Origin: Salipiger marinus
GTDB taxonomy: Bacteria > Pseudomonadota > Alphaproteobacteria > Rhodobacterales > Rhodobacteraceae
DNA: 64,000 nt
Assembly: GCF_900100085.1 (NCBI RefSeq)
Contig: NZ_FNEJ01000007.1
Coordinates: 124,001 to 188,000 of the forward strand
Direction of reading: 5' to 3'
The position numbers and the translations under genes are program-made. Under the pieces are notes generated by a model. That model was not told the DNA's origin and did not search any database. It saw only the letters and a list, made by a program, of their open reading frames with translations. Positions within the stretch are counted from its first letter, which is position 1. Each line of letters opens with the position of its first letter. This document shows positions 1 to 9,112 of this stretch, one piece after another.

Positions 1-451
1 CGATCTGGAGTTCCTGCTGGGCGGCTCGGGCTGGGATCCGCAGCAGCTGCCCGCCAATGTCACCCATCTGGGCCATGTCGGCACCGGGGATCACAACCGC
101 TTCAACTGCTCGCCCATGGCGGTGCTGAACATCAGCCGCGACAGCATGGCCGCCACCGGCTTTTCGCCCGCAACCCGTGTGTTCGAGGCGGCAGGCGTCG
201 GCGCCTGCCTGATCACAGATTACTGGGAGGGGATCGACGCCTTCCTTGCGCCCGGATCCGAGGTGCTGGTCGCCCGTGACGGGCGCGACGTCGCCGAGAT
301 CCTTGTGGGGCTGACGCCGGAGCGCGCCCGCGCCATTGGCGCTGCGGCGCAGGCGCGGCTGCTGACCGATCACACCTATGACCACCGCGCGCGCGAGGCG
401 CATGCCTGTTTTCTGCGCGCCGCCCAGTCCAGAAAGGTTGCCGCCGAATGA
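1..451 (+). CDS. CgeB-type glycosyltransferase, C-terminal part (5' end outside window)
   Basis: The reading frame is open from the window edge and ends in TGA at 449-451; only about 149 residues are visible. It carries the end of a GT-B fold: a GFSPATRVFEAAGVGACLITDYW stretch is the nucleotide-sugar binding signature found in CgeB/DUF3880 glycosyltransferases, followed by a typical 'gsEVLVARDGRDVAEIL' segment. The same signature recurs in the next gene, so the two are tandem paralogues. Its stop overlaps the next start (ATGA). The likely role is transfer of a sugar in surface polysaccharide or glycoprotein synthesis. Donor and acceptor cannot be told from the sequence. The family call is fairly safe; the start is not seen. 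Confidence 0.75.
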   Translation, partial: DLEFLLGGSGWDPQQLPANVTHLGHVGTGDHNRFNCSPMAVLNISRDSMAATGFSPATRVFEAAGVGACLITDYWEGIDAFLAPGSEVLVARDGRDVAEILVGLTPERARAIGAAAQARLLTDHTYDHRAREAHACFLRAAQSRKVAAE

Positions 452-1563
452 CCGCGCCCATGGATATCGTCATCTTCGGCCTGTCCCTGACCTCGTCCTG
501 GGGCAATGGCCACGCCACCACCTACCGCGCGCTGATCCGGGGGCTCGCCGATCAGGGGCACCGGGTGCTGTTTCTGGAACGCGACGTGCCGTGGTATGCG
601 GCGCAGCGCGACCTGCCGGATCCGCAGTTCTGCGAGCTGGAGCTTTACGACGATCCCGAACAGGTGCTGGCCCGCCATGCCGACCGGCTGCGCGCCGCCG
701 ATGCCGTGATCGTCGGATCCTATGTGCCGGACGGGATCGGCCTGATCGACCGGCTGGCGGCGATGGATCTGCGGCGCTTCTGCTTTTATGACATCGACAC
801 GCCGGTGACGCTGGCGCGGCTGCGGCAGGGCGAGGAGGAATATCTGGCCCGCCGCCAGATCCCGCTCTTTGATCTTTATCTGTCGTTCAGCGGCGGACAG
901 GTGCTGAACGAGCTGCAGCGCGACTGGGGCGCGCGGCGCGCCGAGGCGCTGTTCTGTTCGGTGGATGCGCAGCGCTACCACCCCACCGACGAGCCCAAGA
1001 TCTGGGATCTGGGCTATCTTGGCACCTACAGCCCCGACCGGCAGGTGCGGCTTAACGAGTTGCTGATAGAACCCGCCCGCGCCCGGCCCGACCTGCGCTT
1101 CGTCGTGGCGGGGCCGCAATATCCCGACAGCCTCGACTGGCCCGGCAATGTCGACCGCATCGACCATCTGCCGCCCGAAAAACACGCCTCGTTCTACAGC
1201 CGCCAGCGCTTTACCCTGAACGTGACGCGGGATGACATGATCGCGGCGGGCTGGTCGCCCTCGGTCCGGCTGTTCGAGGCGGCGGCCTGCGCGACGCCGG
1301 TGATCAGCGATCCATGGCCGGGGCTGGACGGGCTTTTCCCCGAGGACGAGGCGATCCTGATCGCGCGCAGCCGCGACGACGTGCTGACCGCGCTGTGCAA
1401 GCCCGAAAAGGCCGCCTGCGCCATCGGCCAGACCGCGCGCCGGATCGTCGCCACATCCCATACCGGGGCCGCCCGCGCCCAAGACCTGCTGCGCGCCCTG
1501 AGCCCCGGGGCCGGTGCGCGCCCCCCGCGTCATGAGCCCTTTCTGGAAGGATCGACCCAATGA
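448..1563 (+). CDS. CgeB-family glycosyltransferase
   Basis: A 371-residue protein, full length for a CgeB/DUF3880-type GT-B glycosyltransferase. The N-terminus (MDIVIFGLSLTSSWGNGHAT) is the first Rossmann strand with its glycine loop; about residues 268-290 hold the GWSPSVRLFEAAACATPVIS signature that contacts the sugar nucleotide. ATG 448 overlaps the stop of the preceding paralogue, and the stop overlaps ATG 1560 of the SDR gene, so translation is probably coupled. With a nucleotide-sugar SDR and a methyltransferase downstream, the set looks like a small cytoplasmic glycan-building cassette. The sugar and acceptor are unknown. Confidence 0.8.
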   Translation: MTAPMDIVIFGLSLTSSWGNGHATTYRALIRGLADQGHRVLFLERDVPWYAAQRDLPDPQFCELELYDDPEQVLARHADRLRAADAVIVGSYVPDGIGLIDRLAAMDLRRFCFYDIDTPVTLARLRQGEEEYLARRQIPLFDLYLSFSGGQVLNELQRDWGARRAEALFCSVDAQRYHPTDEPKIWDLGYLGTYSPDRQVRLNELLIEPARARPDLRFVVAGPQYPDSLDWPGNVDRIDHLPPEKHASFYSRQRFTLNVTRDDMIAAGWSPSVRLFEAAACATPVISDPWPGLDGLFPEDEAILIARSRDDVLTALCKPEKAACAIGQTARRIVATSHTGAARAQDLLRALSPGAGARPPRHEPFLEGSTQ

Positions 1564-2618
1564 GTCCCATGTCAGCCAAGCGGCGCCTGAACATCCTTGT
1601 CACCGGCGGGGCCGGATTTGTCGGATCGCATCTGTGCGACGCCCTGCTTGCGGCGGGGCACCACGTCACCTGTCTGGAAAGCTTCCTGACCGGATCGCGC
1701 GCCAATATCGCCCCGCTGCTGAACCACCCCCGCTTTGCGCTGGTGGAAGGTGATGTCTGCACCCCCTATGCCCATGAGGAACGGCTGGACCGGATCTACA
1801 ACCTTGCCTGCGCGGCCTCCCCCGCGCGCTATCAGGCCGATCCGATCCACACCATGATGACCTGCGTCAACGGCGCCGCCAACATGCTGGCGCTGGCCGA
1901 AACCCATGGCGCGCGCTTCCTGCAGGCCTCGACCAGCGAGGTTTACGGCGATCCCGAACAGCACCCGCAGCACGAGGATTACCACGGCAATGTCAGCTGC
2001 ACCGGGCCGCGCGCCTGTTACGACGAGGGCAAGCGCGCCGCCGAGACGCTGTGTTTCGACATGCAGCGGCAGGGCCGGGTCGATGCCCGCGTCGCCCGCA
2101 TCTTCAACACCTATGGCCCGCGCATGCAGCGCGATGACGGGCGGATCGTGTCGAACCTGATCGTGCAGGCGCTGTCGGGGCGGGATCTGACCATCCACGG
2201 CACCGGGCGGCAGACGCGGTCCTTCTGCTTTGTCTCGGATCTGGTGCTGGGCCTGCAGCAGCTGATGGAGCTGGAGCCGAACCCGGTGCAGCCCGTCAAT
2301 CTGGGCAATCCCGACGAATACGAGATCCTCGATCTGGCGGAACAGGTGCTGGACATGACCGGATCGCCGTCGGGTCTGGTGTTCCGCCCGCTGCCCGAGG
2401 ATGACCCGCGCCGCCGCCGCCCGGACATCTCGGCAGCGCGGCGTCTGCTGGGCTGGCAGCCCGAGGTGCCGCTGCACGAGGGGCTGGGCGCCACGATCGC
2501 ACATTTCCGGATGCAGCTGGACGTGGCCACCCCCCGCCCCGTCCCACCGCAGCCGCCCCGGCGGCGTGCCGAGCAGCCGGATGACCCATGGATCCAGCAT
2601 CAGGGAGCCGCCGAATGA
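1560..2618 (+). CDS. NAD-dependent epimerase/dehydratase, UDP-glucuronate decarboxylase-like
   Basis: A 352-residue extended SDR. GGAGFVGSHL near residues 15-24 is the NAD-binding G-x-x-G-x-x-G motif, STSEVYGDP lies near 123, and YDEGK near 153-157 holds the catalytic Tyr and Lys. The ARIFNTYGPRM segment and the overall layout fit UDP-glucuronate decarboxylase/UDP-xylose synthase best, which would make UDP-xylose from UDP-glucuronate, but other nucleotide-sugar epimerases cannot be excluded. A second ATG at 1569 is possible. It probably supplies the sugar donor for the glycosyltransferases just upstream. Its proline- and arginine-rich tail is not part of the conserved fold. Confidence 0.8.
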   Translation: MSPMSAKRRLNILVTGGAGFVGSHLCDALLAAGHHVTCLESFLTGSRANIAPLLNHPRFALVEGDVCTPYAHEERLDRIYNLACAASPARYQADPIHTMMTCVNGAANMLALAETHGARFLQASTSEVYGDPEQHPQHEDYHGNVSCTGPRACYDEGKRAAETLCFDMQRQGRVDARVARIFNTYGPRMQRDDGRIVSNLIVQALSGRDLTIHGTGRQTRSFCFVSDLVLGLQQLMELEPNPVQPVNLGNPDEYEILDLAEQVLDMTGSPSGLVFRPLPEDDPRRRRPDISAARRLLGWQPEVPLHEGLGATIAHFRMQLDVATPRPVPPQPPRRRAEQPDDPWIQHQGAAE

Positions 2619-3358
2619 CAGAAACCGCACAGACCGCCCTGCGCGACCGGATCACCGGGCTTGGCCCGTGGTTTCACAACCTGACCATCGGGGGGGTGCA
2701 GACCGCTCCGGACCATTTTCTGGGGGATTACCCGCGCCTGAAATGGGAAGGGTTCCGCCATGTGCTGCCCGAGGATCTGCAGGGGCGCAGCGTTCTGGAC
2801 ATCGGCTGCAATGCCGGGTTCTTCGCGCTGGAGATGAAGCGGCGCGGCGCCGGGCGGGTGCTGGGCATCGACAGCGACCCGCATTACCTGCGGCAGGCGG
2901 AATTCGCCGTCGCCGAGGCGGGCGAGGATATCGAACTGCGGCAGATGTCAGTCTATGACATCGGCAGGCTGAAGGAACGCTTCGATCTGGTGCTGTTCAT
3001 GGGGGTGTTCTACCACCTGCGCCACCCGCTGCTGGCGCTGGACATGATCCACGAGCATGTGGCCGATGACCTGCTGCTGTTCCAGTCGCTGATGCGCGGC
3101 GCGGCAGAGGAAGGCCCGGTAGAGGCGGATTATCCCTTTGAGGAAACTTCGCTTTTCGACCGGCCCGACTTTCCCCGGCTGCATTTTGTCGAACACCGCT
3201 ATTCGGGGGATCCGACCAACTGGTTTGTCCCCAACGGTCCCGCCATCGCCGCCATGCTGCGCAGCGCGGGCTTTGCGATCACGGCCCGCCCCGAACCGGA
3301 GGTGTTCCTGTGCCGCCGCAGCGCCCGGCCCGAAATGGTGCCGCCGCCGCCGCTGTGA
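2615..3358 (+). CDS. CmoB-like SAM-dependent methyltransferase
   Basis: The start is taken as ATG 2615, which overlaps the preceding stop, giving 247 residues; an in-frame upstream ATG at 2588 would only add a tail inside the SDR gene. WFHNLTIGGVQT at the N-terminus and VLDIGCNAGFFALEM near residue 60 (SAM motif I) resemble the tRNA-U34 modifying enzyme CmoB. The NCBI family TIGR04290 of CmoB-related methyltransferases is a likely home. Because it closes a cassette with glycosyltransferases and a nucleotide-sugar enzyme, methylation of a sugar or glycan precursor is a better guess than tRNA modification. That substrate assignment is inference. Confidence 0.75.
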   Translation: MTETAQTALRDRITGLGPWFHNLTIGGVQTAPDHFLGDYPRLKWEGFRHVLPEDLQGRSVLDIGCNAGFFALEMKRRGAGRVLGIDSDPHYLRQAEFAVAEAGEDIELRQMSVYDIGRLKERFDLVLFMGVFYHLRHPLLALDMIHEHVADDLLLFQSLMRGAAEEGPVEADYPFEETSLFDRPDFPRLHFVEHRYSGDPTNWFVPNGPAIAAMLRSAGFAITARPEPEVFLCRRSARPEMVPPPPL

Positions 3359-3360
3359 CG

Positions 3361-3392
3361 GCGCCTCCCCTGCCTTATGGCCGGAGGGGCGC
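3361..3392. terminator. Imperfect GC hairpin between convergent genes
   Basis: An imperfect 14-bp stem (GCGCCTCCCCTGCC against GGCCGGAGGGGCGC) with a TTAT loop sits in the 45-bp gap between the methyltransferase stop and the end of the convergent regulator. There is no U tract, so this may be a weak or Rho-assisted bidirectional terminator. Confidence 0.4.
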
Positions 3393-3403
3393 GTGCCGCG
3401 CGG

Positions 3404-4450
3404 TCAGCCGGTCTGGTTCAGCAGCACGCCCACCGTCGGCAGGTCATCGTCGCGCCGGGCCTGCGCCTTGCGATATTCCGCCGGGGAAAAGCCACGCTCC
3501 GCCCGGAGCGTGCGGGCAAGATGCGGGCCGTCGCAGAACCCGCTGGCCAGCGCGATGTCGGCGATGGCATCCGGGGTCGTGCGCAGCCGCAGCAGCGCCC
3601 GGTCCAGCCGCAGATCAAGATAGATCTTGGCCGGGGTCTGCCCCAGATCCTCGCGGAAGCGGCGTTCCAGCGTCCGCCGCCCGACCTGCAGCTGATCCGC
3701 CAGCGTTGCGACCGGCAGCGGTGTTTCGATGTTCTGCGGCATCCGCAGGATGGCGCGCTTGACCAGCGCGTCGCGCGGGGTGCGGGCGATCTGCTGTCCG
3801 GGCTGCGCCTGCTCGCCGCGCAGGGCCGCATCGATCATCATGATGTTCAGGCTTTTGATCGCGGCGTTCTGCCCGACATGGCGCGAGACCAGAAAGGCTG
3901 CCAGATGCGCCGCGCCATGGCCGCCGGAACAGGTCAGCCGGTCGCGGTCCACCACGAAGATCTGGTCCGACACCGGCTGCACCGCCTCGAAGCGGTCGAC
4001 AAAATCCTGATGGTGAAACCAGCTGACGCAGCAGCGATAGCCGTCCAGCAGGCCCGATTCATGCAGCAGGAACACCCCCGTGCAAAGCCCGACCAGCGGC
4101 GTTCCGGCATGGGCGCGCGCTTGAAGATAGGCGCGTTCGGCGGGGTTCAGCGCAGAGCGGTCATTCATCACCCCGCCCACCACCACCAGATAATCCGGCG
4201 CCGCCGCCCGCCGCAGCAGCGTGTCAGGCGTGACCTTGACCCCGCAGCTGGACCGGATCGGCGCCAGCGTGTCCGACAGCACCGACCAGTCGCACAGGAT
4301 CGGGCGCGACTTGTCCGCCTCGTCGGCGGCAAGCCGCAGCACGTCGACAAAATTGGCAAAGGCCGACAGCGTGAAGTTTTCCGCCAGCAGGAACGCCACG
4401 CTCAGCCGCTTGCGGGATGTGGTCCGGGACAGGGGATCGGTCTGGCGCAT
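3404..4450 (-). CDS. GlxA-type transcriptional regulator (DJ-1/PfpI domain plus AraC HTH)
   Basis: A 348-residue protein with two parts: an N-terminal DJ-1/PfpI-like class I amidotransferase fold (about 15-190, including the GLCTGVFLLHESGLLDG nucleophile-elbow region) and a C-terminal AraC/XylS double HTH (about 230-335, with IADIALASGFCDGPHLARTLR). GlxA-family regulators of this layout, such as GbdR and SouR, activate betaine, dimethylglycine and sarcosine catabolism in other proteobacteria. The gene is divergent from soxB with a 97-bp gap, so it is very probably the local activator of the sarcosine oxidase operon. The effector (sarcosine, dimethylglycine or betaine) is not visible in the sequence. 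Confidence 0.88.
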   Translation of the reverse strand: MRQTDPLSRTTSRKRLSVAFLLAENFTLSAFANFVDVLRLAADEADKSRPILCDWSVLSDTLAPIRSSCGVKVTPDTLLRRAAAPDYLVVVGGVMNDRSALNPAERAYLQARAHAGTPLVGLCTGVFLLHESGLLDGYRCCVSWFHHQDFVDRFEAVQPVSDQIFVVDRDRLTCSGGHGAAHLAAFLVSRHVGQNAAIKSLNIMMIDAALRGEQAQPGQQIARTPRDALVKRAILRMPQNIETPLPVATLADQLQVGRRTLERRFREDLGQTPAKIYLDLRLDRALLRLRTTPDAIADIALASGFCDGPHLARTLRAERGFSPAEYRKAQARRDDDLPTVGVLLNQTG

Positions 4451-4547
4451 GGCGCGATCATACAGGCTTTGTGACGCAAATCTACCGACATCGAACCGGC
4501 GCGACGCTTAGCCCTAGGCGGCAAGTTTTCCCCAGAAGGTGCCGCCC

Positions 4548-5801
4548 ATGTCCCATTTCAGTGCGTTCAGCCTGCTGAAACACGCCTTCTTCGGCAACAA
4601 GGGCTGGACCGAGCAATGGCCCGACAGCCAGCCCAAGGCCGAATATGACGTGATCATCGTCGGCGCGGGCGGGCATGGTCTGGGTGCCGCCTATTATCTG
4701 GCCAAGGAGCACGGCATCACCAATGTCGCGGTGATCGACAAGGGCTGGCTGGGCGGCGGCAATACCGGGCGCAACACCACGATCATCCGGTCGAACTATC
4801 TTTATGACGAAAGCGCGCGGCTTTACGATCACTCCGTCGATCTGTGGGAGAACCTCAGCCAGGAACTGAATTACAACGTCATGTATTCGCGCCGGGGCGT
4901 GCTGATGCTCGCCCATAACGTGCATGACGTGCAAAGCTTCAAGCGGCACATCCATTCCAACCGGCTGAACGGCGTCGACAACCGCTGGCTGACCCCGCAG
5001 GAGTGCAAGGACTACTGCCCGCCGCTGTCGATTTCGCCCAAGGCCCGCTATCCGGTGATGGGCGGCGCGCTGCAGGAACGGGCGGGCACGGCGCGGCATG
5101 ATGCCGTGGCATGGGGCTATGCCCGGGGGGCCGCGATGCGCGGCGTCGACATCCTCCAGAACTGCCCGGTCACGGCGATCCGCCGCCATCCCGATGGCTC
5201 GGTCGCGGGGGTCGAAACCGCCAAGGGTTTCATCCGCGCAAAGAAGGTGGCGGTGTCGGCTGCCGGTCACACCTCGGTCGTGATGCAGACCGCAGACGTG
5301 CGCCTGCCGCTGGAAAGCTATCCGCTGCAGGCGCTGGTGTCGGAACCGATCAAGCCGGTCTTTCCCTGCGTGGTCATGTCGAACGCGGTGCATGCCTATA
5401 TCAGCCAGTCCGACAAGGGCGAGCTGGTGATCGGCTCGGGCACCGACCAGTATACCAGCTACAGCCAGCGCGGCGGCCTGCCGCTGATCGAACATACCGT
5501 GGCCGCGATCACCGAGGTGTTCCCGATCTTCAACCGCATGCGGATGCTGCGGAAATGGGGCGGCATCGTCGACGTGACGCCGGACCGCTCCGCCATCATC
5601 TCCAAAACCCCGGTGCCGGGGCTTTATGTCAACTGCGGCTGGGGCACTGGCGGGTTCAAGGCGACACCGGGCGCGGCGCATACCTTTGCCTGGACCGTGG
5701 CCAAGGATGAACCGCACCCGATCAACGCGCCCTTCACCATGGAGCGGTTCCGCACGGGCCGCCTGATCGACGAGGCGGCCGCCGCCGCCGTCGCGCATTG
5801 A
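4548..5801 (+). CDS. soxB: Sarcosine oxidase subunit beta
   Basis: A 417-residue flavoprotein. ATG 4548 follows an AGAAGG ribosome site by a good distance, and MSHFSAFSLL matches the usual start; a GTG at 4539 is less likely. VIIVGAGGHGLGAAYYLA near residue 35 is the FAD-binding dinucleotide fold of the DAO family, and GLYVNCGWGTGGFKATPGA near the C-terminus is the usual FAD-contact end. In heterotetrameric sarcosine oxidase, beta oxidises sarcosine, yielding glycine, H2O2 and a C1 unit passed to tetrahydrofolate. soxD, soxA, soxG and glyA follow, making a complete set. Confidence 0.95.
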   Translation: MSHFSAFSLLKHAFFGNKGWTEQWPDSQPKAEYDVIIVGAGGHGLGAAYYLAKEHGITNVAVIDKGWLGGGNTGRNTTIIRSNYLYDESARLYDHSVDLWENLSQELNYNVMYSRRGVLMLAHNVHDVQSFKRHIHSNRLNGVDNRWLTPQECKDYCPPLSISPKARYPVMGGALQERAGTARHDAVAWGYARGAAMRGVDILQNCPVTAIRRHPDGSVAGVETAKGFIRAKKVAVSAAGHTSVVMQTADVRLPLESYPLQALVSEPIKPVFPCVVMSNAVHAYISQSDKGELVIGSGTDQYTSYSQRGGLPLIEHTVAAITEVFPIFNRMRMLRKWGGIVDVTPDRSAIISKTPVPGLYVNCGWGTGGFKATPGAAHTFAWTVAKDEPHPINAPFTMERFRTGRLIDEAAAAAVAH

Positions 5802-5812
5802 GGGACTGACCA

Positions 5813-6115
5813 ATGCTGCTGATCCATTGCCCCTATTGTGACGAAACCCTGCCAGAGGCCGAATTCGCCTATGCCGGTCAGGCGCATGTCCTGCGCCCGC
5901 AGGATCCGTCCGCCCAGACCGATGAGCAGTGGGAAGAGTTCCTGTTCATCCGCGAAAACCCCAAGGGGCCGCATTTCGAACGCTGGCGGCATCAGCACGG
6001 CTGCGGGCGGTTCTTCAACGCGGTGCGCGACACCGTGTCCGACAAGTTCCTGACCACCTACCGGGCGGGCGCACCGCGTCCAGACCTTGCCAGCCTGACG
6101 GAGAGCCTGACATGA
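5813..6115 (+). CDS. soxD: Sarcosine oxidase subunit delta
   Basis: A 100-residue protein typical of SoxD in length and sequence. It begins MLLIHCPYCDETLPEAEF; the CPYC pair (residues 6-9) together with a later HGC near residue 63 forms the zinc site of the delta subunit. It lies 11 bp after soxB and its stop overlaps the soxA start (ATGA), so expression as one unit is very likely. SoxD is structural in the alpha-beta-gamma-delta complex and helps channel the imine intermediate to tetrahydrofolate. Confidence 0.95.
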   Translation: MLLIHCPYCDETLPEAEFAYAGQAHVLRPQDPSAQTDEQWEEFLFIRENPKGPHFERWRHQHGCGRFFNAVRDTVSDKFLTTYRAGAPRPDLASLTESLT

Positions 6116-9102
6116 GCCGCTATCGCGTTGCGGGCAAGGGCCGCGTCGAGACTGCCCAGCCGGTGGACTTCACCTTTGACGGCAGGCGCATCCGGGGCCT
6201 GCGCGGCGATACCGTCGCCTCGGCGCTGCTGGCCAACGGCATCCACCTGATGGGCCGGTCGTTCAAGTATCACCGCCCGCGCGGCCCCGTCGCCGCCGGA
6301 TCGGAAGAGCCCAATGCCCTGATCGGCACCCGCCGCGGCAAGGGCCAGTTCGAGCCCAACACCCGCGCCACCGTGCAGGAGATCTGGGACGGGCTGGAGA
6401 CAACCTCGCAGAACAAGTTCCCGAGCCTGACATGGGACATCGGCGCGGTGAATGACGCCGCCTACATGCTGTTTTCCGCAGGGTTCTATTACAAGACCTT
6501 CATGTGGCCCAAAAGCTTCTGGGACAAGGTCTATGAGCCGTTCATCCGCGCCGCCGCCGGTCTGGGCGTGTCACCCAGCGAAGAAGATCCCGACAGCTAT
6601 GCCTCGCGCTATCTGCATTGCGACGTGCTGATCGTCGGCGCCGGTCCTGCCGGGCTTGCCGCCGCCCGCGCCGCCTGTGCCGAAGGGCTGCGGGTCGTGC
6701 TGGTGGACGAGAACTCCGAAGCGGGCGGCACGCTGCTGTCCGAACCGCAGGCGCGCATCGGCGGCACACCGGCATGGGTCTGGCTGGCGCAGGAGCTTGC
6801 CGCGCTGCGGGCTGCGGGCGTCAGGGTGATGACCCGCACCACCGCCATCGGCTATTACCACCAGAACATGATCGGCATGGTCGAAAAGCTGACCGATCAT
6901 CTGCCGCAGCAGCCCGCCGACACGCCGCGCGAACGCATGTGGCGGGTGCGGGCCAAGCGGGTGGTGCTGGCGCAGGGCGCGCTGGAAAAGCCGCTGGTGT
7001 TTCACGGCAATGACCGCCCCGGCGTGATGCTGGCCGGATCGGCGCAGACCTATCTCAACCGCTATGGCGTGCTGGTGGGCCGGCAGCCGGTCGTGCTGAC
7101 CTCGCATGACAGCGCGTGGTATGCGGCCTTTGATCTGGCCGATGCGGGCGCCAAGGTGCAGGCGATCGTCGACACCCGCGCCACCGTGCGGCCCGATCTG
7201 CGGGCCGAGGCGGACAGGCGCGGCATCCCGGTGAAGCTGTCGCATACCGCCACCGCCAGCAGCGGGCGGCTGCGGGTCGCGTCGCTGCGCATCAACCCGG
7301 TGCTGAACGGCACGGTGGGTGCCGCCGCGACGATCCGCTGCGACGCGGTGCTGATGTCCGGGGGCTGGACGCCGTCGCTGCATCTGTTCTCGCACACGCG
7401 CGGATCGCTGGCATGGGACGAGGATCTGACCACCTTCCTGCCGAAGGACACGCCCGAGGATTGCGTGATCGCCGGGGCGAGCCGCGGCCTGTGGGGGATC
7501 GCGGCGGCGCTGCAGGACGGCGCCGAAAAGGGCCGCGCCGTGGCGGCGGACCTGGGCGCTGCGGGGATCGCGCGGGCCTATGAGGTGCAGGACGACCGCC
7601 CCGGACAGGGCGAAAGCCGCAGGGAACTGCCGACCGACCGCGATCCGGGCCGCGCCAAGGCCTTTGTCGATTACCAGAACGACGTGACCGCCAAGGATCT
7701 GCGGCTGGCCGTGCGCGAGGGCATGCGGTCGATCGAGCATGTCAAACGCTACACCACCAACGGCATGGCCACCGATCAGGGCAAGATGTCCAACATCAAC
7801 GGGCTGAACATCGCCGCCGACGCGCTTGGCAAGGCGCCGCCGCAGGTGGGTCTGACCACCTTCCGCCCGCCCTATACGCCCACCTCGTTCGGGGCCTTTG
7901 CGGGCTATCATCGCGGCGCGCATTTCGAGGTGACGCGCAAGACCCGCATCGACAGCTGGGCCGAGGACTACGGCGCGGTGTTTGAACCGGTGGGGCAGTG
8001 GCGGCGCGCGTGGTATTTCCCGGAAGCGGGCGAAAGCATGGACGATGCCGTGCGCCGGGAATGTGTGGCCACCCGCGCCTCGGTCGGCATGTTCGACGCC
8101 TCCACCCTTGGCAAGATCGAGGTGGTGGGCCCGGATGCGGTGGAATTCATGAACCGCATGTATACCAACCCATGGACCAAGCTGGCGCCGGGCCGCTGCC
8201 GCTATGGCCTGCTTTGCGGCGATGACGGCTTCATCCGCGACGATGGCGTGATCGGGCGCATGACCGAGGACCGCTTTCACGTCACCACCACGACCGGCGG
8301 TGCGGCGCGGGTGCTGACCATGATGGAGGATTACCTGCAGACCGAATGGCCGGATCTGCAGGTCTGGCTGACCTCGACCACCGAACACTGGGCGACCATC
8401 GCGCTGAACGGCCCCAATGCCGCCAAGCTGCTGGCGCCGCTGGTCGACGGGGTCGAGCTGACCGAGGCGGCCTTCCCGCATATGTCCTGCGTGGACTGCA
8501 CCGTGGCGGGCATGCCTGCGCGGCTGTTCCGCGTCAGCTTTACCGGCGAGATCGGATTCGAGGTCAACGTGCCCGCCCCCATGGGCCGCAGGCTGTGGCA
8601 GATCCTGTGGGACGCGGGCCAGCCCTATGACATCTGCGCCTATGGCACCGAGACGATGCACGTCCTGCGCGCCGAAAAGGGCTATATCATCGTGGGTCAG
8701 GACACTGACGGCACCGTCACGCCCCATGACGCGGGGCTGAGCTGGGCCGTGGGCAAGGCCAAGCCGGATTTTGTCGGCAAGCGCGGGCTGGCCCGGCCCG
8801 ACCTGACCGCCAAGGGCCGCAAGCAGCTTGTCGGCCTGCTGACCGAGGATCAGTCACGGCTGGAGGAGGGCGCGCAGATCGTGTTCGACCCGAACCAGCC
8901 GCTGCCGATGAAGATGGTGGGCCATGTCACCTCCTCCTATCACTCGGACGCCGCCGGACGGCCCATCGCGCTGGCGCTGGTCGAAGGCGGGCAGGACCGC
9001 ATGGGCGAAACCGTGCACATCCCCATGCACGACCGCGTGATTGCCGCCAAGATCACCGGCATGGTCTTTGTCGATCCCGAAAACGCCCGCCTGAAACTCT
9101 GA
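6112..9102 (+). CDS. soxA: Sarcosine oxidase subunit alpha
   Basis: Start ATG 6112 overlaps the soxD stop and gives 996 residues, the usual SoxA length; an open frame reaching upstream to 5929 only runs through soxD in another frame. An N-terminal ferredoxin-like domain (MSRYRVAGKGRVETAQPVDFTF onward) is followed by an NAD(H)-binding flavoprotein region with VLIVGAGPAGLAAARAA near residue 172. A C-terminal GcvT/aminomethyltransferase domain (about 600-990) binds tetrahydrofolate and captures the methyl carbon as 5,10-methylene-THF. The glyA gene downstream can use that product. No break or unusual residue was seen. Confidence 0.95.
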   Translation: MSRYRVAGKGRVETAQPVDFTFDGRRIRGLRGDTVASALLANGIHLMGRSFKYHRPRGPVAAGSEEPNALIGTRRGKGQFEPNTRATVQEIWDGLETTSQNKFPSLTWDIGAVNDAAYMLFSAGFYYKTFMWPKSFWDKVYEPFIRAAAGLGVSPSEEDPDSYASRYLHCDVLIVGAGPAGLAAARAACAEGLRVVLVDENSEAGGTLLSEPQARIGGTPAWVWLAQELAALRAAGVRVMTRTTAIGYYHQNMIGMVEKLTDHLPQQPADTPRERMWRVRAKRVVLAQGALEKPLVFHGNDRPGVMLAGSAQTYLNRYGVLVGRQPVVLTSHDSAWYAAFDLADAGAKVQAIVDTRATVRPDLRAEADRRGIPVKLSHTATASSGRLRVASLRINPVLNGTVGAAATIRCDAVLMSGGWTPSLHLFSHTRGSLAWDEDLTTFLPKDTPEDCVIAGASRGLWGIAAALQDGAEKGRAVAADLGAAGIARAYEVQDDRPGQGESRRELPTDRDPGRAKAFVDYQNDVTAKDLRLAVREGMRSIEHVKRYTTNGMATDQGKMSNINGLNIAADALGKAPPQVGLTTFRPPYTPTSFGAFAGYHRGAHFEVTRKTRIDSWAEDYGAVFEPVGQWRRAWYFPEAGESMDDAVRRECVATRASVGMFDASTLGKIEVVGPDAVEFMNRMYTNPWTKLAPGRCRYGLLCGDDGFIRDDGVIGRMTEDRFHVTTTTGGAARVLTMMEDYLQTEWPDLQVWLTSTTEHWATIALNGPNAAKLLAPLVDGVELTEAAFPHMSCVDCTVAGMPARLFRVSFTGEIGFEVNVPAPMGRRLWQILWDAGQPYDICAYGTETMHVLRAEKGYIIVGQDTDGTVTPHDAGLSWAVGKAKPDFVGKRGLARPDLTAKGRKQLVGLLTEDQSRLEEGAQIVFDPNQPLPMKMVGHVTSSYHSDAAGRPIALALVEGGQDRMGETVHIPMHDRVIAAKITGMVFVDPENARLKL

Positions 9103-9112
9103 GGTGACGACG

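Noticed and set aside
5929-6111. Upstream start making soxA 1057 residues
   Set aside because: The added residues overlap soxD in another frame; ATG 6112 overlaps the soxD stop and matches the family start.
6571-8727. 718-residue open frame on the minus strand
   Set aside because: Antisense to soxA, with low-complexity composition and no ribosome site or motif.
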